Source of the DNA: Ovis canadensis
Taxonomy: Eukaryota > Chordata > Mammalia > Artiodactyla > Bovidae
Direction: 5' to 3'
Assembly: GCF_042477335.2 (NCBI RefSeq)
Contig: NC_091250.1
Coordinates: forward strand, 58,163,384-58,227,383
DNA length: 64,000 nt
Part shown: positions 33,878-44,944 of the stretch, one piece after another
How positions within the stretch are numbered: the first letter of the stretch is position 1
Layout: each line of letters starts with the position of its first letter
The notes under the pieces: model-generated
Told to the model about the DNA's origin: nothing
Database searches by the model: none
Seen by the model: only the letters and a program-made list of their open reading frames with translations
Translations under genes and position numbers: made by a program

Positions 33878-35864
33878 ACTGCAGCCCCATGGACTGCAGC
33901 ACGCCAGGCTTCCCTATCCGTCACCAACTCCTGAAGCTTCCTCAAACTCATATCCATTGAGTCAGTGATGCCATTCAACCATCTCATCGTCTGTTGTTCA
34001 TTCTCCTCTTGCCCTCAATCTTTCCAAGGATCAGGGTCTTTTAAAAAGAGTCAGTTCTTTGCATCAGGTGGCCAAAATTTCGGAGTTTCAGCTTCAGCAT
34101 CAGTCTTCCTAAAGAATATTCAGGACTTATTTCCTTTAGGATGGACTGGTTGGATCTCCTTGCAATCCAAAGGACATCAAGAGTCTTCTCCAACACCACA
34201 GTTCAAAAGGATCAATTCTTCAGCACTCAGCTTTCTTTATAATCCAACTCTCATATCCATAAATGACTACTGGAAAAACCATAGCATGGACTAGATGGAC
34301 CTTTGTTGGCAAAGTAATGTCTCTGCTTTTTCATACGCTGTCTAGGTTGGTCATAACTTTCCTTCCAAGGAGTAAGCGTCTTTTAATTTCACAGCTGCAG
34401 TCACCATCTGCAGTGGTTTTGGAGCCTCCAAAATAAAACACTCACTGTTTCCATTGTTTCCCCCTCTATTTGCCATGAAGTGATAGGACCAGATGCCAGG
34501 ATATTAGTTTTCTGAATGTTGAGTTTTAAGACAACTTCTTCACTCTCCTCTTCCACTTTCATCAAGAAGCTCTGTAGTTCTTCTTCGCTTTCTGCCATAA
34601 TGGTGGTGTCATCTGTTTATCTGAGGTTATTGATATTTCTCCCAGAAATTTTGATTCCAGCTTGTGCTTCATCCAGCCTGGCATTTCACATGATATACAC
34701 TGCATATAAGTTAAATAAGCAAGGTGACAATATACAACCTTGTCATACTCCTTTCCCGATTTGGAACCAGTCTGTTGTTCCACGTCTGATTCTAACTGTT
34801 GCTTCTTACCTGCACACAGATTTCTCAGGAGGCAGGTCAGGTGGTCTGGTATTCCCATCTGTTAAGAATTTTCCACAGTTTGTTGTGATCTACACAAAGC
34901 CTTTGGCAAAGTCAATAAAGCAGTAGATGTTTTTCTGGAATATCTTGCTTTTTTGATGATCCAACAGATGTTGGCAATTTTATCTCTGGTTCCTCTGCCT
35001 TTTCTAAATCCAGCTTGGACATCTGGAAGTTCATGTTTCACATACTTGAAGTCTGGCTTGGGGGATTTTGAGCATTACTTTTCTAGTGTGCGAGATGTGT
35101 GCAATTGTGTGGTAGTTTGAACATTCTTTAGCATTGCCATTCTTTGGGACTGAAATGAAAGCTGACCTTTTCCAGTCCTGTGACCATGGCCAAGTTTTCC
35201 AAATTTGCTGGCTTACTGAGTGCAGCACTTCCACAGCATCATCTTTTAGGATTTGAAATAGCTCCACTGGAATTCCATCACCTCCACTAGCTTTGTTCAT
35301 AGTGATGGAATTCCAGGCCCACTTGACTTCATATTCCAGGATGTCTGGCTCTAGGTGAGTGACCACACCACTGTGGTTATCTGGGTCATGAAGATCTATT
35401 TTGTATAGCTCTTCTGTGTATTCTTGCCACCTCTTATTAATGTCTTCTGCTTCTGTTATGTCCATACCATTTCTGTCCTTTATTGTTCCTATCTTTGCAT
35501 GGAATATTCCCTTGGTAGCTCTAATTTTCTTGAAGAGATCTTTAGTATTTCCCATTTTATCGTTTTCCTCTATTCCTTTGCACTGATCACTGAGGAAGTC
35601 TTTCTTATTTCTCCTTGATATTCTTTGGAACTCTGCATTCAAATAGGTATATCTTTTCCTTTCCTCCTTTGCCTTTCACATCTCTTCTTTTCACAGCTAT
35701 TTGTAAGGCCCCCTCAGATAACCATTTTGCCTTTTTGCATTTCTTTTTCTTGGGGATGGTCTTGATCACTGTCTCCTGTACAATGTCAAGAACCTCCTCC
35801 ATCCATAGTTCTTCAGTCACTCTATCAGATCTAATCCCTTGAATCTATTTGTCACTGTATAATC
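33878..35864 (-). mobile_element. BovB LINE, main (3') segment of an inverted copy
   Basis: Antisense BovB covering the end of the endonuclease domain, the linker, the reverse transcriptase and the C-terminal region. On the minus strand, fragments include MNAEFQRISRRNKKDFLSDQ (35031-35642), MGIPDHLTCLLRNLCAGKKQ (34562-34858) and MAESEEELQSFLMKVEEES (34401-34598), in separate frames with stops. The terminal ~40 bp of the BovB tail are absent at the left edge. The element continues, inverted, at 35865-36323. Confidence 0.94.
35031..35642 (-). pseudogene. BovB polyprotein fragment (linker to start of RT)
   Basis: 203-codon frame within the BovB. It includes KIGTIKDRNGMDITEAEDIN, EYTEELYK and NKASGGDGIPVELFQILKDDAVEVLHS, typical of the segment before the RT palm. 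Frameshifts at both ends separate it from the remaining fragments. No function expected. Confidence 0.85.
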
Positions 35865-36323
35865 CACTATATGAAGACCTACAAGACCTTCTAAACTAAC
35901 ACCCAAAAAAGATGTCCTTTTCATTATAGGCAACTAGAATGCAAAAGTAAGAAGTCAAGAGATACCTGGAATAACAGGCAAATTTGGCCTTGGAGTACAC
36001 AACAAATCAGGGCAAAGGTTAATAGAGTTTTGCCAAGAGAATGCACTGGTCATAGCAAACACCCTCTTCTGACAACACAAGAGAAGACTCAACACATGGA
36101 CATCACTAGATGGTCAATACTGAAATCAGATTAATTATATCTTTGCAGCCAAAGATAGAGACGCTCTATTCAGTCAGCAAAAACAAGACTGGGAGCTGAC
36201 TGTGGGTTAGATCATGAACTCCTTATTGCAAAATTCAGGCTTAAATTGAAGAAAGTAGGGAAAACCACTAGTCCTTCCAGGTATGACCTAAATCAAATCC
36301 TTTATGACTATACAGTAGAAGTG
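35865..36323 (+). mobile_element. BovB LINE, inverted 5' segment (endonuclease region)
   Basis: Sense-orientation BovB endonuclease region: TATGAAGACCTACAAGACC, CACCCAAAAAAGATGTCCTTTTCATTATAGGCAACT (usually GGGACT/GGCGACT), GGCAAATTTGGCCTTGGAGTACACAAC, AGAGTTTTGCCAAGAGAATGC and GATCATGAACTCCTTATTGC, the catalytic SDH-type motif. It is opposite in strand to the adjoining BovB segment and ends at the matching point of the element. Confidence 0.92.
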
Positions 36324-36829
36324 TGAATTAATAAGTACAAGAATTACAATTACAAACTGCAAGAACACATCATGAATTTCTTTACAAATTTACTATAGCT
36401 ACTCAAATGGGTTACGGAGTTGGGCAAAGAGGCCACGGACACATAGCTAGTCTAATTTCCAAATTTTTGTAGTCAAAGATGCAAACTTAAGGGAAGAAAA
36501 ATACTAACCTGAAGAAGAACAAATGTGCCCAGGTTGACTGTTGGTACCATGTTGGAGCATAAGCTAAGCAACTCTAACAGAGAAGCAAACACAATGGCTT
36601 CAACAAGACAGAAGATCCCAGCTCCATCATACAGCAGTTCAGGTGGCACGTGGTCCAGGGTAGGTAGGAATCTGTTCCACAAGGTAATATGGTGATTCCA
36701 GGTCCTTTTGTCTTGGTGTTTTCCCATTCCTGGGATGGTCCTAATCTTAATACTCAGAAGTGGTTTAACACTTGTATTACTGAGAGAGTCAATTCCTAGG
36801 CAGGTTGATAAGAAGTCCTGGGTCCCTGA
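36324..36829. other. Unassigned sequence between BovB and LTR
   Basis: Could be the 5' part of the following LTR, internal retroviral sequence, or unrelated flank; I cannot decide. The 153-codon minus-strand frame (36473-36934) runs into the LTR in antisense and is not regarded as a gene. Confidence 0.35.
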
Positions 36830-37292
36830 GGAGATGAAAGGGGTCCAGGGCCCTGGAAAAGGAGAAAGAAGTCCAAGGCTCTCAAGGAGGAGTAAAAGAC
36901 ATTTTTTTTTTCTACATTGCTTGGTCTTAGTCAATATAACAATGTATCTTGCTCGAGGATATATTTCTCCTTAACAAGAAGCTTCTGACTAATCGTGTTA
37001 TCTTAAAACTTGTATACTGTAGGAATGGGTCTGGTAAGATCTTTCTGTTGTTAGTTCTAATCTTGTTAATTTAAGATGCATGTTGTGGGAGTGGGTCTGG
37101 TAAAAGTATATAATGCCTTGATAAGACTAACAAGTGGGGCCACTCTCTGTCTCCCTTCTGATGTCTCTGTCAGAAACTTTCTCTGTCCCTTTTTCACTTT
37201 AATAAAACTCTGCTACACAAAAGCTCTTGAGTGATCAAGCTGGTCCCTGGTCACGAAGCTAAATCTTCTTCGGAGATTACAAATCCAACATC
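36830..37292 (+). mobile_element. Endogenous-retrovirus-type LTR (ruminant), probably solo
   Basis: Has the order of an LTR. A purine-rich start leads to two copies of a G-rich TGGGTCTGGTAA motif (about 37027-37037 and 37093-37103) and a TATA-like GTATATAAT (37107-37115). A C/T-rich initiator zone precedes the poly(A) signal AATAAA (37201-37206), and it ends ...ATTACAAATCCAACA. The 5' edge and target duplication were not resolved. No gag, pol or env frame is attached on the right side. Confidence 0.65.
37107..37115 (+). promoter_or_regulatory. TATA-like box of the LTR
   Basis: GTATATAAT, 86 bp upstream of the LTR's own AATAAA: consistent spacing for a U3-R arrangement. Confidence 0.5.
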
Positions 37293-38605
37293 TTTCACCA
37301 TAAGCTATCATTACTCTGGGTTTTCCAGGGAAAGAGAACCAATATGATACAGACATACATCCATGACGATGACTTTGTATCTCTCTAAGGTAGAGAGAGA
37401 GAAATTTGTTATAAAGAATTGGTACATGTGGCTGTGGAAGATGAGAAATCCCCAAATCTGAAGATATTTACTGCATGTGCATGTCCTTTGAACATTATCT
37501 GGGTTCACTCTGCACCCTAAAAGTCACATCCATGATTTTTCCACACACGCTTCCTTGTATTGAACCACAGGTTAAGTAACTGGGCAGTTGGAGAGTGCAA
37601 AATCTGATTCTTGGCTGAATTTGCTCCTGGTTCTGGTTTTAACTGTTCTTGGATGACTGTGTCCATACTAGTGGCAGCAGTGTAAATGGTGGGTTTTTAA
37701 TATTATGATCAGTTCATTAAGAGAATTCTATTGGGTATGAGATGTCAGGGATGAGTATGATAAGAAATGCAGAATCTGGGACACTTATTAGCATTTTTAA
37801 TGTTTATGTTTGTTTTGTATCTAACCTCTGAGCCACCAGGGAAGCCCTTTAAAGATTCTACTTGATTTAAAATTCATACAAAAATTCTAGTCTTGTAGGA
37901 GTCCAATATTGTCAAAGTCTGTGAAAATACAATTTCTAAAACTAAAGATGAAAAGAAACCAAATCTCTCAAAGACTTTCTTTGATTTCTCTAAATGAATG
38001 AATAATTTCAAATATGTCCCCTTAGGGTCTTTAAATAAAACTAAAGAAAGGAGAGAAAAGAAATTTATAGCAATTCAAATTAGTCAAATTTATCCAGAAA
38101 AGTATGTTTCTAAAAGCATAGAAATTAATAAGTCCCCCAAATATAACCAAGTTCAGCCTTTAAAAAATATGAAAGTCAATGACATTATTATAATAATCCC
38201 TATGGACAACAGAAAAAAAAAAGTTTTGCTAAATTCAGAAGAGAATAGCAAAATTACATAGATCCTCAACAGTTATGCTTCCATGACCAGTTAAATGGTA
38301 CTTCATTATATGCTTTTGTCTCATTAATAAAAACATTCTTGTTAATTACTGAGACTTCCATTTCTACTGTAAGATCTATAGCTTTATCACAATTAGCTCC
38401 TCTGATTTTCAAAAGAATTGATAAAATGTTTGCTTATGAATAGTAAATGTATTTTGAGCAGTTTGATATACCTTGGAGAAAACTTTCAAGACACCTAATA
38501 ATTTCTCTTAAAGTCTAATGGAATGAGGTCTTCCCTTCTACCTACACTAGAGTAACTGGGATCAGACTCATCTACCATAATAAAGAACTAGAAAAAGGGA
38601 TAAAA
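37293..38605. other. Intergenic; possible old LTR-like stretch and tiny SINE remnant
   Basis: At 37310-37480, GGGTTTTCCAGGGAAAGAGAACCAATATGATA is reminiscent of an old LTR-type repeat, not assigned. At 37824-37847, CCTCTGAGCCACCAGGGAAGCCC is an isolated antisense Bov-tA head. The rest is AT-rich and unassigned. Confidence 0.4.
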
Positions 38606-38609
38606 TATT

Positions 38610-40725
38610 TGAAACAACTGTTTTTGGACATTAGAGAACATAAAGCATAAAACTATGACTTTCCCAAAAAAGAAAAAACAATCAAAATGAGCAATATAGT
38701 CACCCCAGCTTTCTGCCTGGAGGCACTTTATAGACCACACTGGAAGCGAGAACCCAAGAATAGCTCAGAAGTGTCACTGTGTTCATGAAAGGAAGATGGG
38801 AATTCAGAGAGGCACATGTGGTTCTTTCTCTGGAAAGAACCATACAGGAGGCTGTTACACAAAGAAAGAGCTTCAGGAATCTGCATAGGAGTCTTCTGCA
38901 GACCCTAATGCACCTAGGTTGAAATTCACCAAATTGGGAAAGAACTGAGAAATTATTACCTCTTGTGTAGGACTGAGAGATGTCTGAGTTTAGCCTGCCA
39001 GTATAGATGGGCCACTGTGTCCACTGAGAGCACTGCCCACTGAGAGTGGAGGCCTGAGAAGTGTCACTGCTGAGTGGTAGAGGTGAAATAGCCTTACAGT
39101 GAAGAGCACACTAGACAAGCCCTCACAAACAACCATCTGGAGAAGTGAACAAACCTACAAGATGTAGCTGTCTTCTGGAAAAAAAGGAATGCTCCTCAAG
39201 ACAAAAGCATCAAACACTCGAAGCAAAGAATCACAATGCACAACCTTCAGGTAAAATTAATAAACTGAGAAGCTGAAAAATGTGCTTCAAAAACTGGGGA
39301 AAAAGTCAGCCAATAGAAAAAAAATCACTGGAGATAACTCACAGGATGGAATTACAGAGACTTAAAAGAGTTATTATAAATATAATTAATAGTGTAAAGA
39401 AAACCATACACATAATGAAAAAATACAAAGAAGGCTCAAATTAAATTCTGGAGATAAAATATACAGTATCTAAAAGAAATAATCCACTGGATGAGTTTAA
39501 GAGAGATTAGAAACTCTAGAAGGAAAAATCAGTGAACTTGAAGATAAAGCCATAAGAAACATCTAAACTGAAGAAGAGAGAGAAAAATAGACAAAAAAAC
39601 AAAACAAAACACCGAACTCCGAGGATTTGGGGGCAGTTGTGGGCTAACTTATATGTAGGACAAAGAAAAATATTCAAAGGCATAAGGCTATAGATTTTAT
39701 TAGTTTTATGAAGACAATAAGAGCACAAATCCAACAAATACATACATAACAAAAACCACACCAAACATATAATAAAATTTCTGAAAACCAATGACAGAAG
39801 AAAATCATAAAAGTAATCAGAAATAAAAACACAAATATTTTATAACAAATTAATTCAAAGAACATACCAGTCTTAAGGGTGTATGCACCTAATTACAAAG
39901 TTTCAAATACATGAACAACAAAATGACAGAAAGAAAAAAAATAGACAAATCCAAAATCATGGTTAAAGAGTTCAATACCCCTCTCTCAGCAAGTGATAGA
40001 ACAACCAGATAGAAATCAGGAATACAGTCCTCTCAAATACCACCAATCTAACTAACCTAGTTTACATTTATAGAATACTCGATCCAACAGCAGTAGAATG
40101 TACATTCTTTACACATGTTCATTAAATATTCAACAAGACATATCATATGCTGAGTATAAAATCAGTCAAATTTGAAAGGACTTAAGATATACAAAGTGTG
40201 TTCTCTGATGATAAAGGAATTAAATTAGGAATATAGTAAAGATACCTGGAAAATCTCCCAACACACTTCTCTGGAACACATGGTCAAAAAAGAAATGATG
40301 AGAAAATTTTTTTAAATATTTTTAAACTACCAAAAATGAAAGAAAACAGAAAAATTGTGAGGTACAAGCTAAAATAGAATTTAGAAGAAACTGTAGCTCT
40401 AGATGCTTAGGGAAAAAAAAATATCAATGAACAAAATTTCCACCTTAAGAGCAGAAAAGAATAGTCTCAACTTGATAAAGGACCCTATAAAAACTGTATA
40501 CCTAACATAATTAATGTTGAAAAACTAAATGCTTTTCCTCTATATTAGAAATGAGGCAAGAGAAAGTAAACACATACACATTAGAGTTAAAACTGTATTT
40601 GTAGGCCACATGATCATGTATATAGAAGATCTTAAGGAAGTTGCTATAATTTTTAAGTAAATTTAGCAAGTTTTCAGGAATATACATATAACTACATACA
40701 TACAATTTTTCTATATACCATCAAT
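38610..40725 (+). repeat. Ancient L1 (L1M-type), decayed, ORF1 to RT region
   Basis: A-rich strand bias. The text GGAGATAAAATATACAGTATCTAAAAGAAATAATCCACTGGATGAGTTTAAGAG...AATCAGTGAACTTGAAG matches the old L1 ORF1 coiled-coil region. Further right, GGTGTATGCACCTAATTACAAAG and ATGCTTTTCCTCTATATTAG match ORF2. Stops are everywhere. Confidence 0.6.
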
Positions 40726-40869
40726 GAATGGTTAGAAAGCATTCTTTCTTTCCTCTTAACACTGTTTTGCTTTGTTCCACTGCCAATTCTCAACTGTTAA
40801 TTTGTTATCCAGACTTCACATGTACTATATGCAAAACAAAACCCTCAGTTAATTATCACTCAGGAAGAG

Positions 40870-41385
40870 TCTCACACTATTGTAGTAGGTTACAAAAATG
40901 GACACAAATTCTTCCCATCTTTCTATTTATTTTTAATGGAAGGATAATTGCTTTGCAATACTAACTCATCTTGTATGCACACTCCTGTGCATTGGAGAGT
41001 CTATTTTTGTCCCCTTAAATTTAGGCTCAGCCATATGACTTACTTTGGTGGATGGGACATTAGTAAATTGATCAAAAGGAATCAAAACCAGTCTGCATTG
41101 GAGGTTACTTTCTCTTAATGCTCTTTGAACCACACTATGAAGAATCCAAAGTTAGTCTACTAATAGGAAAGAACATATGGTCAAACAGAACACCCCAACT
41201 GGGGACTTCCTGCACCATCCAGCCACACACAGAGCTGCCAGCTGACCACAGAGATAAGCCAAACTGTCTCAAAAGAAAAGAAATGCCCACCCAACCCACA
41301 GAATTGTGAAAAAAATTAATGTCTGTTAAGCTACTACATTCTGGCATGGTGTATTACACAGTAATAGCTACCTGATACATGTTAT
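40870..41385 (+). repeat. MaLR-like LTR, with a small L1 tail inside
   Basis: GTAGTAGGTTACAAAAATGGACACAAATTCTTCCC at left, TGGTGGATGGGACATTAGTAAAT in the middle, CAGCTGACCACAGAGATAAGCC...CCCACAGAATTGTGA and GTTAAGCTACTACATTCTGG..GTGTATTACACAGTAATAGCTACCTGATAC at right. Position 40922-40963 is a short antisense L1 end (TTTTTAATGGAAGGATAATTGC). Confidence 0.5.
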
Positions 41386-41575
41386 TTGTGTTTTCATTTC
41401 AGAAGTAAAAACAAATTGCAAGCCCACAACTGACTTCAATTACCAGCACATCCAGCATGTTTGGGAAGCAAGATCCTAATGGATAGCAAGGATGATGCCT
41501 CAAGGATTGGGTGTAAGTGACCTTTATTCTTTAGAGATGCAGATGTTAGAAGCAAATATCATATGATATCCAAAA

Positions 41576-41778
41576 GAAAGTGAAGGTGAAGTCATGTCCA
41601 ACTCTGTGACAACATGGACTGTAGCTCACCAGGCTTGTCTGTCCATGGGGTTTCCCAGGCAAGAATACTGGAGTGGGTTGCCATTTCCTTCTCCAGGGGA
41701 TCTTCTCCACCCAGGGATCAAACCCAGGTCTCCCTCATTGCAGGCAGGTGGCTCCCTCTGAGCCACCAGGGAAGCCCA
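41576..41778 (-). mobile_element. Bov-tA-type SINE
   Basis: Antisense SINE: GTGAAGTCATGTCCAACTCTGTGAC ... CCATTTCCTTCTCCAGGGGATCTTC ... GATCAAACCCAGGTCTCCC ... GAGCCACCAGGGAAGCCC, with a full head. Confidence 0.93.
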
Positions 41779-41894
41779 ATGATGTCTAAGTTTGATATAA
41801 AAATAGTTTTCATAAAATGGGCAGTAGGGATGAACGGGTACAAAAAGGAGAAAAGTCAACGAAGGATAATGAGGGCTGGTTCAAGAGTGGACTC

Positions 41895-42322
41895 ATCTAC
41901 TTGGGCTGCAATAACAGAACATTACAGACCGGCAGATTTAGCAAACAGATGTCTTCTTACAATTCTGGAGGCTGGAAGTCTGAGGTCAGGGTGCAGCATG
42001 ATTGCTCTCTGGAGAGAGCTCTTCCTGGTTTGTAAGTGACCAACTTCTCACTATGTCCTCAAATGAATTTCCTTAGATTGTGTGCAGGGGGTCGGGGGAA
42101 GAGAAAGAGGATTTTGAGAGAGAGAGGGACTGAGAGAGTAAGGGAGGGAGGGGATTGCTCTTTCTCTTCATCTAAGGTCCAAAGATATTAGTCCTATGAC
42201 CTCACTTAACCTTAATTACCTCTTAGAAATCCTATTTTCATATACAGTCACATTGGAGTTAGTCTTCAACATATGAATTTTGCAAGGCAGGGGAAGAGGG
42301 GACACAATTCAGTCCATCATAA
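41895..42322 (-). repeat. MLT1-type MaLR LTR
   Basis: Reverse complement of a MaLR LTR: GGCTGCAATAACAGAACATTACAGACC, CTTACAATTCTGGAGGCTGGAAGTCTGAGGTCAGG, ACAGTCACATTGGAGTTAG, CAACATATGAATTTTGCAAGG, GGACACAATTCAGTCCATCATAA. An A/G-rich stretch (42090-42150) interrupts. Confidence 0.75.
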
Positions 42323-42930
42323 AGGGGAATTCATGCTATTATTTCTAATTCTTTACGTGTTTGGAAACTTTCATAAAATTTAAAAGATATAACTGTATTT
42401 TGTCCCCTATTGTTTGTTTACACTATTTGGTGAGAGACAAAACTATTCCCTGAGAGAAAACTCTAGAAGGTTCTACAGTCCCTTTAAACCATTAACAACT
42501 CTTTATTAAGTAGCCAGAAAGTCCAGTTCAAGATACTAAAGCTGTGAATTTGCTTTAGTGTCTAATCTTCTACTCTCTTTTAGGCTGCTGTAACTACAAT
42601 AGTTCCAAACCAGCAATAGGAAAGGCATGGGAGACCAGTTTCTCTATTTCTGCACCTTATCCTCCCCATCTACCTAAAGGTTGCTTTAGCTTCTATCAGA
42701 AATGACACGTCAGGGAAAGGGACAAGAGAAATTTTAATTGGAACTGTCACATGCTGGCCTTAAGTTGTCTGGGCCCATACTTTGTTACAGTTTTGTTGAT
42801 GTATAGATGCACACAGTCATTCGGAATTCCTTAATAACAGGAAGTCAACGGTATACTCCAGACCGCCTGCTGAGACTGCCTTGCTCCTACAGAGGGCACT
42901 ACTGGCTAAGTCTAATGAAAACCCCTTGCC
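42323..42930. other. Intergenic, no assignable feature
   Basis: Nothing recognised apart from the tandem duplication that follows at 42931. Confidence 0.4.
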
Positions 42931-43030
42931 AGATCTCTCTCCTGTGAGGTCCACATCTGGTCCACAGGAAATACTCAGCCAGGTCTCTCTCCTTTGAGGT
43001 CCCCATCTGGTCCATGGGAAATACTCAGCC
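42931..43030. repeat. Two-copy 50-bp tandem duplication
   Basis: Copy 1 at 42931-42980 and copy 2 at 42981-43030 share the pattern AG.TCTCTCTCCT.TGAGGTCC.CATCTGGTCCA..GGAAATACTCAGCC, with five mismatches over 50 bp. Confidence 0.93.
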
Positions 43031-43109
43031 ATCCTTCTCCCCACTTTCTGAGCCTGCTGACTACCTCACAGCAGCAGAACTCTCTGAACTCTGTCACCAA
43101 AGCATCACT

Positions 43110-43535
43110 CTGTGCATTAGTTTCCTATTATCACAAATTTGTGATTTTACAATTCTGGAGGTCAGATGTCCAAAGTCAGTTTCACAGGGCTAAACTCAAG
43201 GTGCTGGCAGGGCTGTGAAACTTCTGAAGTCGCTGAGGAAACAGACAACGAGTTTCTTGCCTTCTCCAGCTTCTGAAGGTTACCTGCCTTCCTTGGCTCG
43301 TCTCACACTACTTCCATCATAACACCTCCTTTGATCCTCCTGCCTCCCTTTCCAAAGGATCCTTTTGATTACACTGGGCTCACATGGCTTATCCAGAATG
43401 ACCTCCCCATCTCAAGATTCTTAATCACACTTGCAAAGTCCTGTTTGCCATGTATAGTAACATGTTCACTGGGTCCAGGAACTAGCATGTAGACATCTTT
43501 AGGAGGTCCATTATTTTGCTGATGCATTCTGTCTA
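43110..43535 (-). repeat. MLT1-type MaLR LTR
   Basis: Reverse-complement MaLR order: TTAGTTTCCTATTATCACAAATTTGTGATTTTACAATTCTGGAGGTCAG, GATTACACTGGGCTCACATGG, GACCTCCCCATCTCAAGATTCTTAATC, AGTCCTGTTTGCCATGTATAG. Confidence 0.65.
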
Positions 43536-44649
43536 CTATATTTCTGAGAGGTAGGGGTGAGTTGGATCCTAAAGTAGCCTTTCTAGGTTTCCTCATGGAA
43601 ATCATTCCCACTAGGCTCAAGGTATAGGTGGCAGCACACTCCACTCCCTGTCCAAGGATGGCAACAAGTCCTCCAAAGGTCTCTTCACAAGTGCCTATCT
43701 GACCTTTCCTTTGATCCTTAGGTCTGTCAAATGAATATAGAGTTGTGGAACACATTTCTTTACAGTTCTTTAATAAGACTTACATGTGATGCTTTCACTC
43801 CATTTAGTATCCTAATTTATCAAACTGGCACCTTAGTTGAAACTGAGGCAGGGAGAGTTCCATTCTAATATTCTATTTTGCTCAAGTAGTAACATGAAAT
43901 TATAACCAGACCAAGAATTGTTAAATTCTTAAAGCATGTCTTATTTTGTGACAGAATAAACATATTTGATGAGTCAAAAGGAGCTTCAGTATTCAAAGGT
44001 GAATATTAAATGAACAACATTTAACAGAATGCAAAAATATTTTTAGGAGAGTATTTTTGCTTCTGAATAGCTTTTCAGTTATGATGTTCCTACTTGAATT
44101 AAGAACTATCACTCAACCAATCTTCTGTTCATATGAAAAAGAATAATTTTAGCTGGAGAGCAAATCTCACCTGCAAAATATTAAATGTGCAACGTGATGA
44201 TGGCACACTATTTTGCCTAAAGAAATGTATTTTTTCATTCTTAAACTTCTATTAGCATAATGGCTAAACTCACTTATGAAATCCACAAAATAATGGTGCC
44301 AAAAGTTACATTCACATTATTTTTAGGCATTTTTACTCAAATGATGAAAATGAATTAGTGTTTATCCAAAAATGCAATTGCAGCTTCAGCCTTTGCTTGT
44401 CAGATCTGGAGTATTTCTTCCAAACATTCCATCAAAAACAGATGTCTAACCTTTGAGAGTACACCAAAAAATGAGATGGAGGTTCTACTGATGTATTAGC
44501 TTGAACTCTTCTGAAATGTAAATAACAGAAATCAGCTATAACTTCATTTAGAGTCAGATACAGTTTAGTGACTGAAAAACAACAACAAAAAAGGCAGTGG
44601 GAGGGACCCAGTGGTAGAGGAACTGGGCGATAGGATGGATGTCATGGAA
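43536..44649. other. Intergenic, no assignable feature
   Basis: AT-rich, nothing recognised. The minus-strand frame at 43369-43755 overlaps the MaLR LTR and is not a gene. Confidence 0.4.
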
Positions 44650-44651
44650 AT

Positions 44652-44855
44652 CACGGGTGTGTGTCTGACTCTCTACGGCCCCATGGACTGTAACCTGCTA
44701 GGCTCCTCTGTTCATGGAATTTTCTAGGCAAGAATACTGGAGCGGGTTGCTGTTTGCTACTCCAGGGGATCTTCCCCCCACCCAGGAATCAGTTACTGCC
44801 TCTTGCACCTCCTGCACTGGCAGAATTCTTTACCACTAGCGCCACCTGGGAAGTA
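44652..44855 (-). mobile_element. Bov-tA-type SINE
   Basis: Antisense SINE: GTGTGTCTGACTCTCTACGGCCCCATGGACTG, GCAAGAATACTGGAGCGGGTTGC, CAGGGGATCTTCCCCCCACCCAGGAATC, CTTTACCACTAGCGCCACCTGGGAAG. A separate T-run lies at 44927-44943. Confidence 0.92.
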
Positions 44856-44944
44856 GAGACTGCAACTAGATTTCAAGATATTTCTAAACCCAGGCACTCT
44901 AAAGCCTTTGAAATTTTCTCTCTCTCTTTTTTTTTTTTTTTTTG

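Noticed and set aside
36473..36934. 153-codon minus-strand frame near the LTR
   Set aside because: Overlaps the LTR in antisense and shows no recognisable domain. Could be checked by blastp, but I do not call it a gene.
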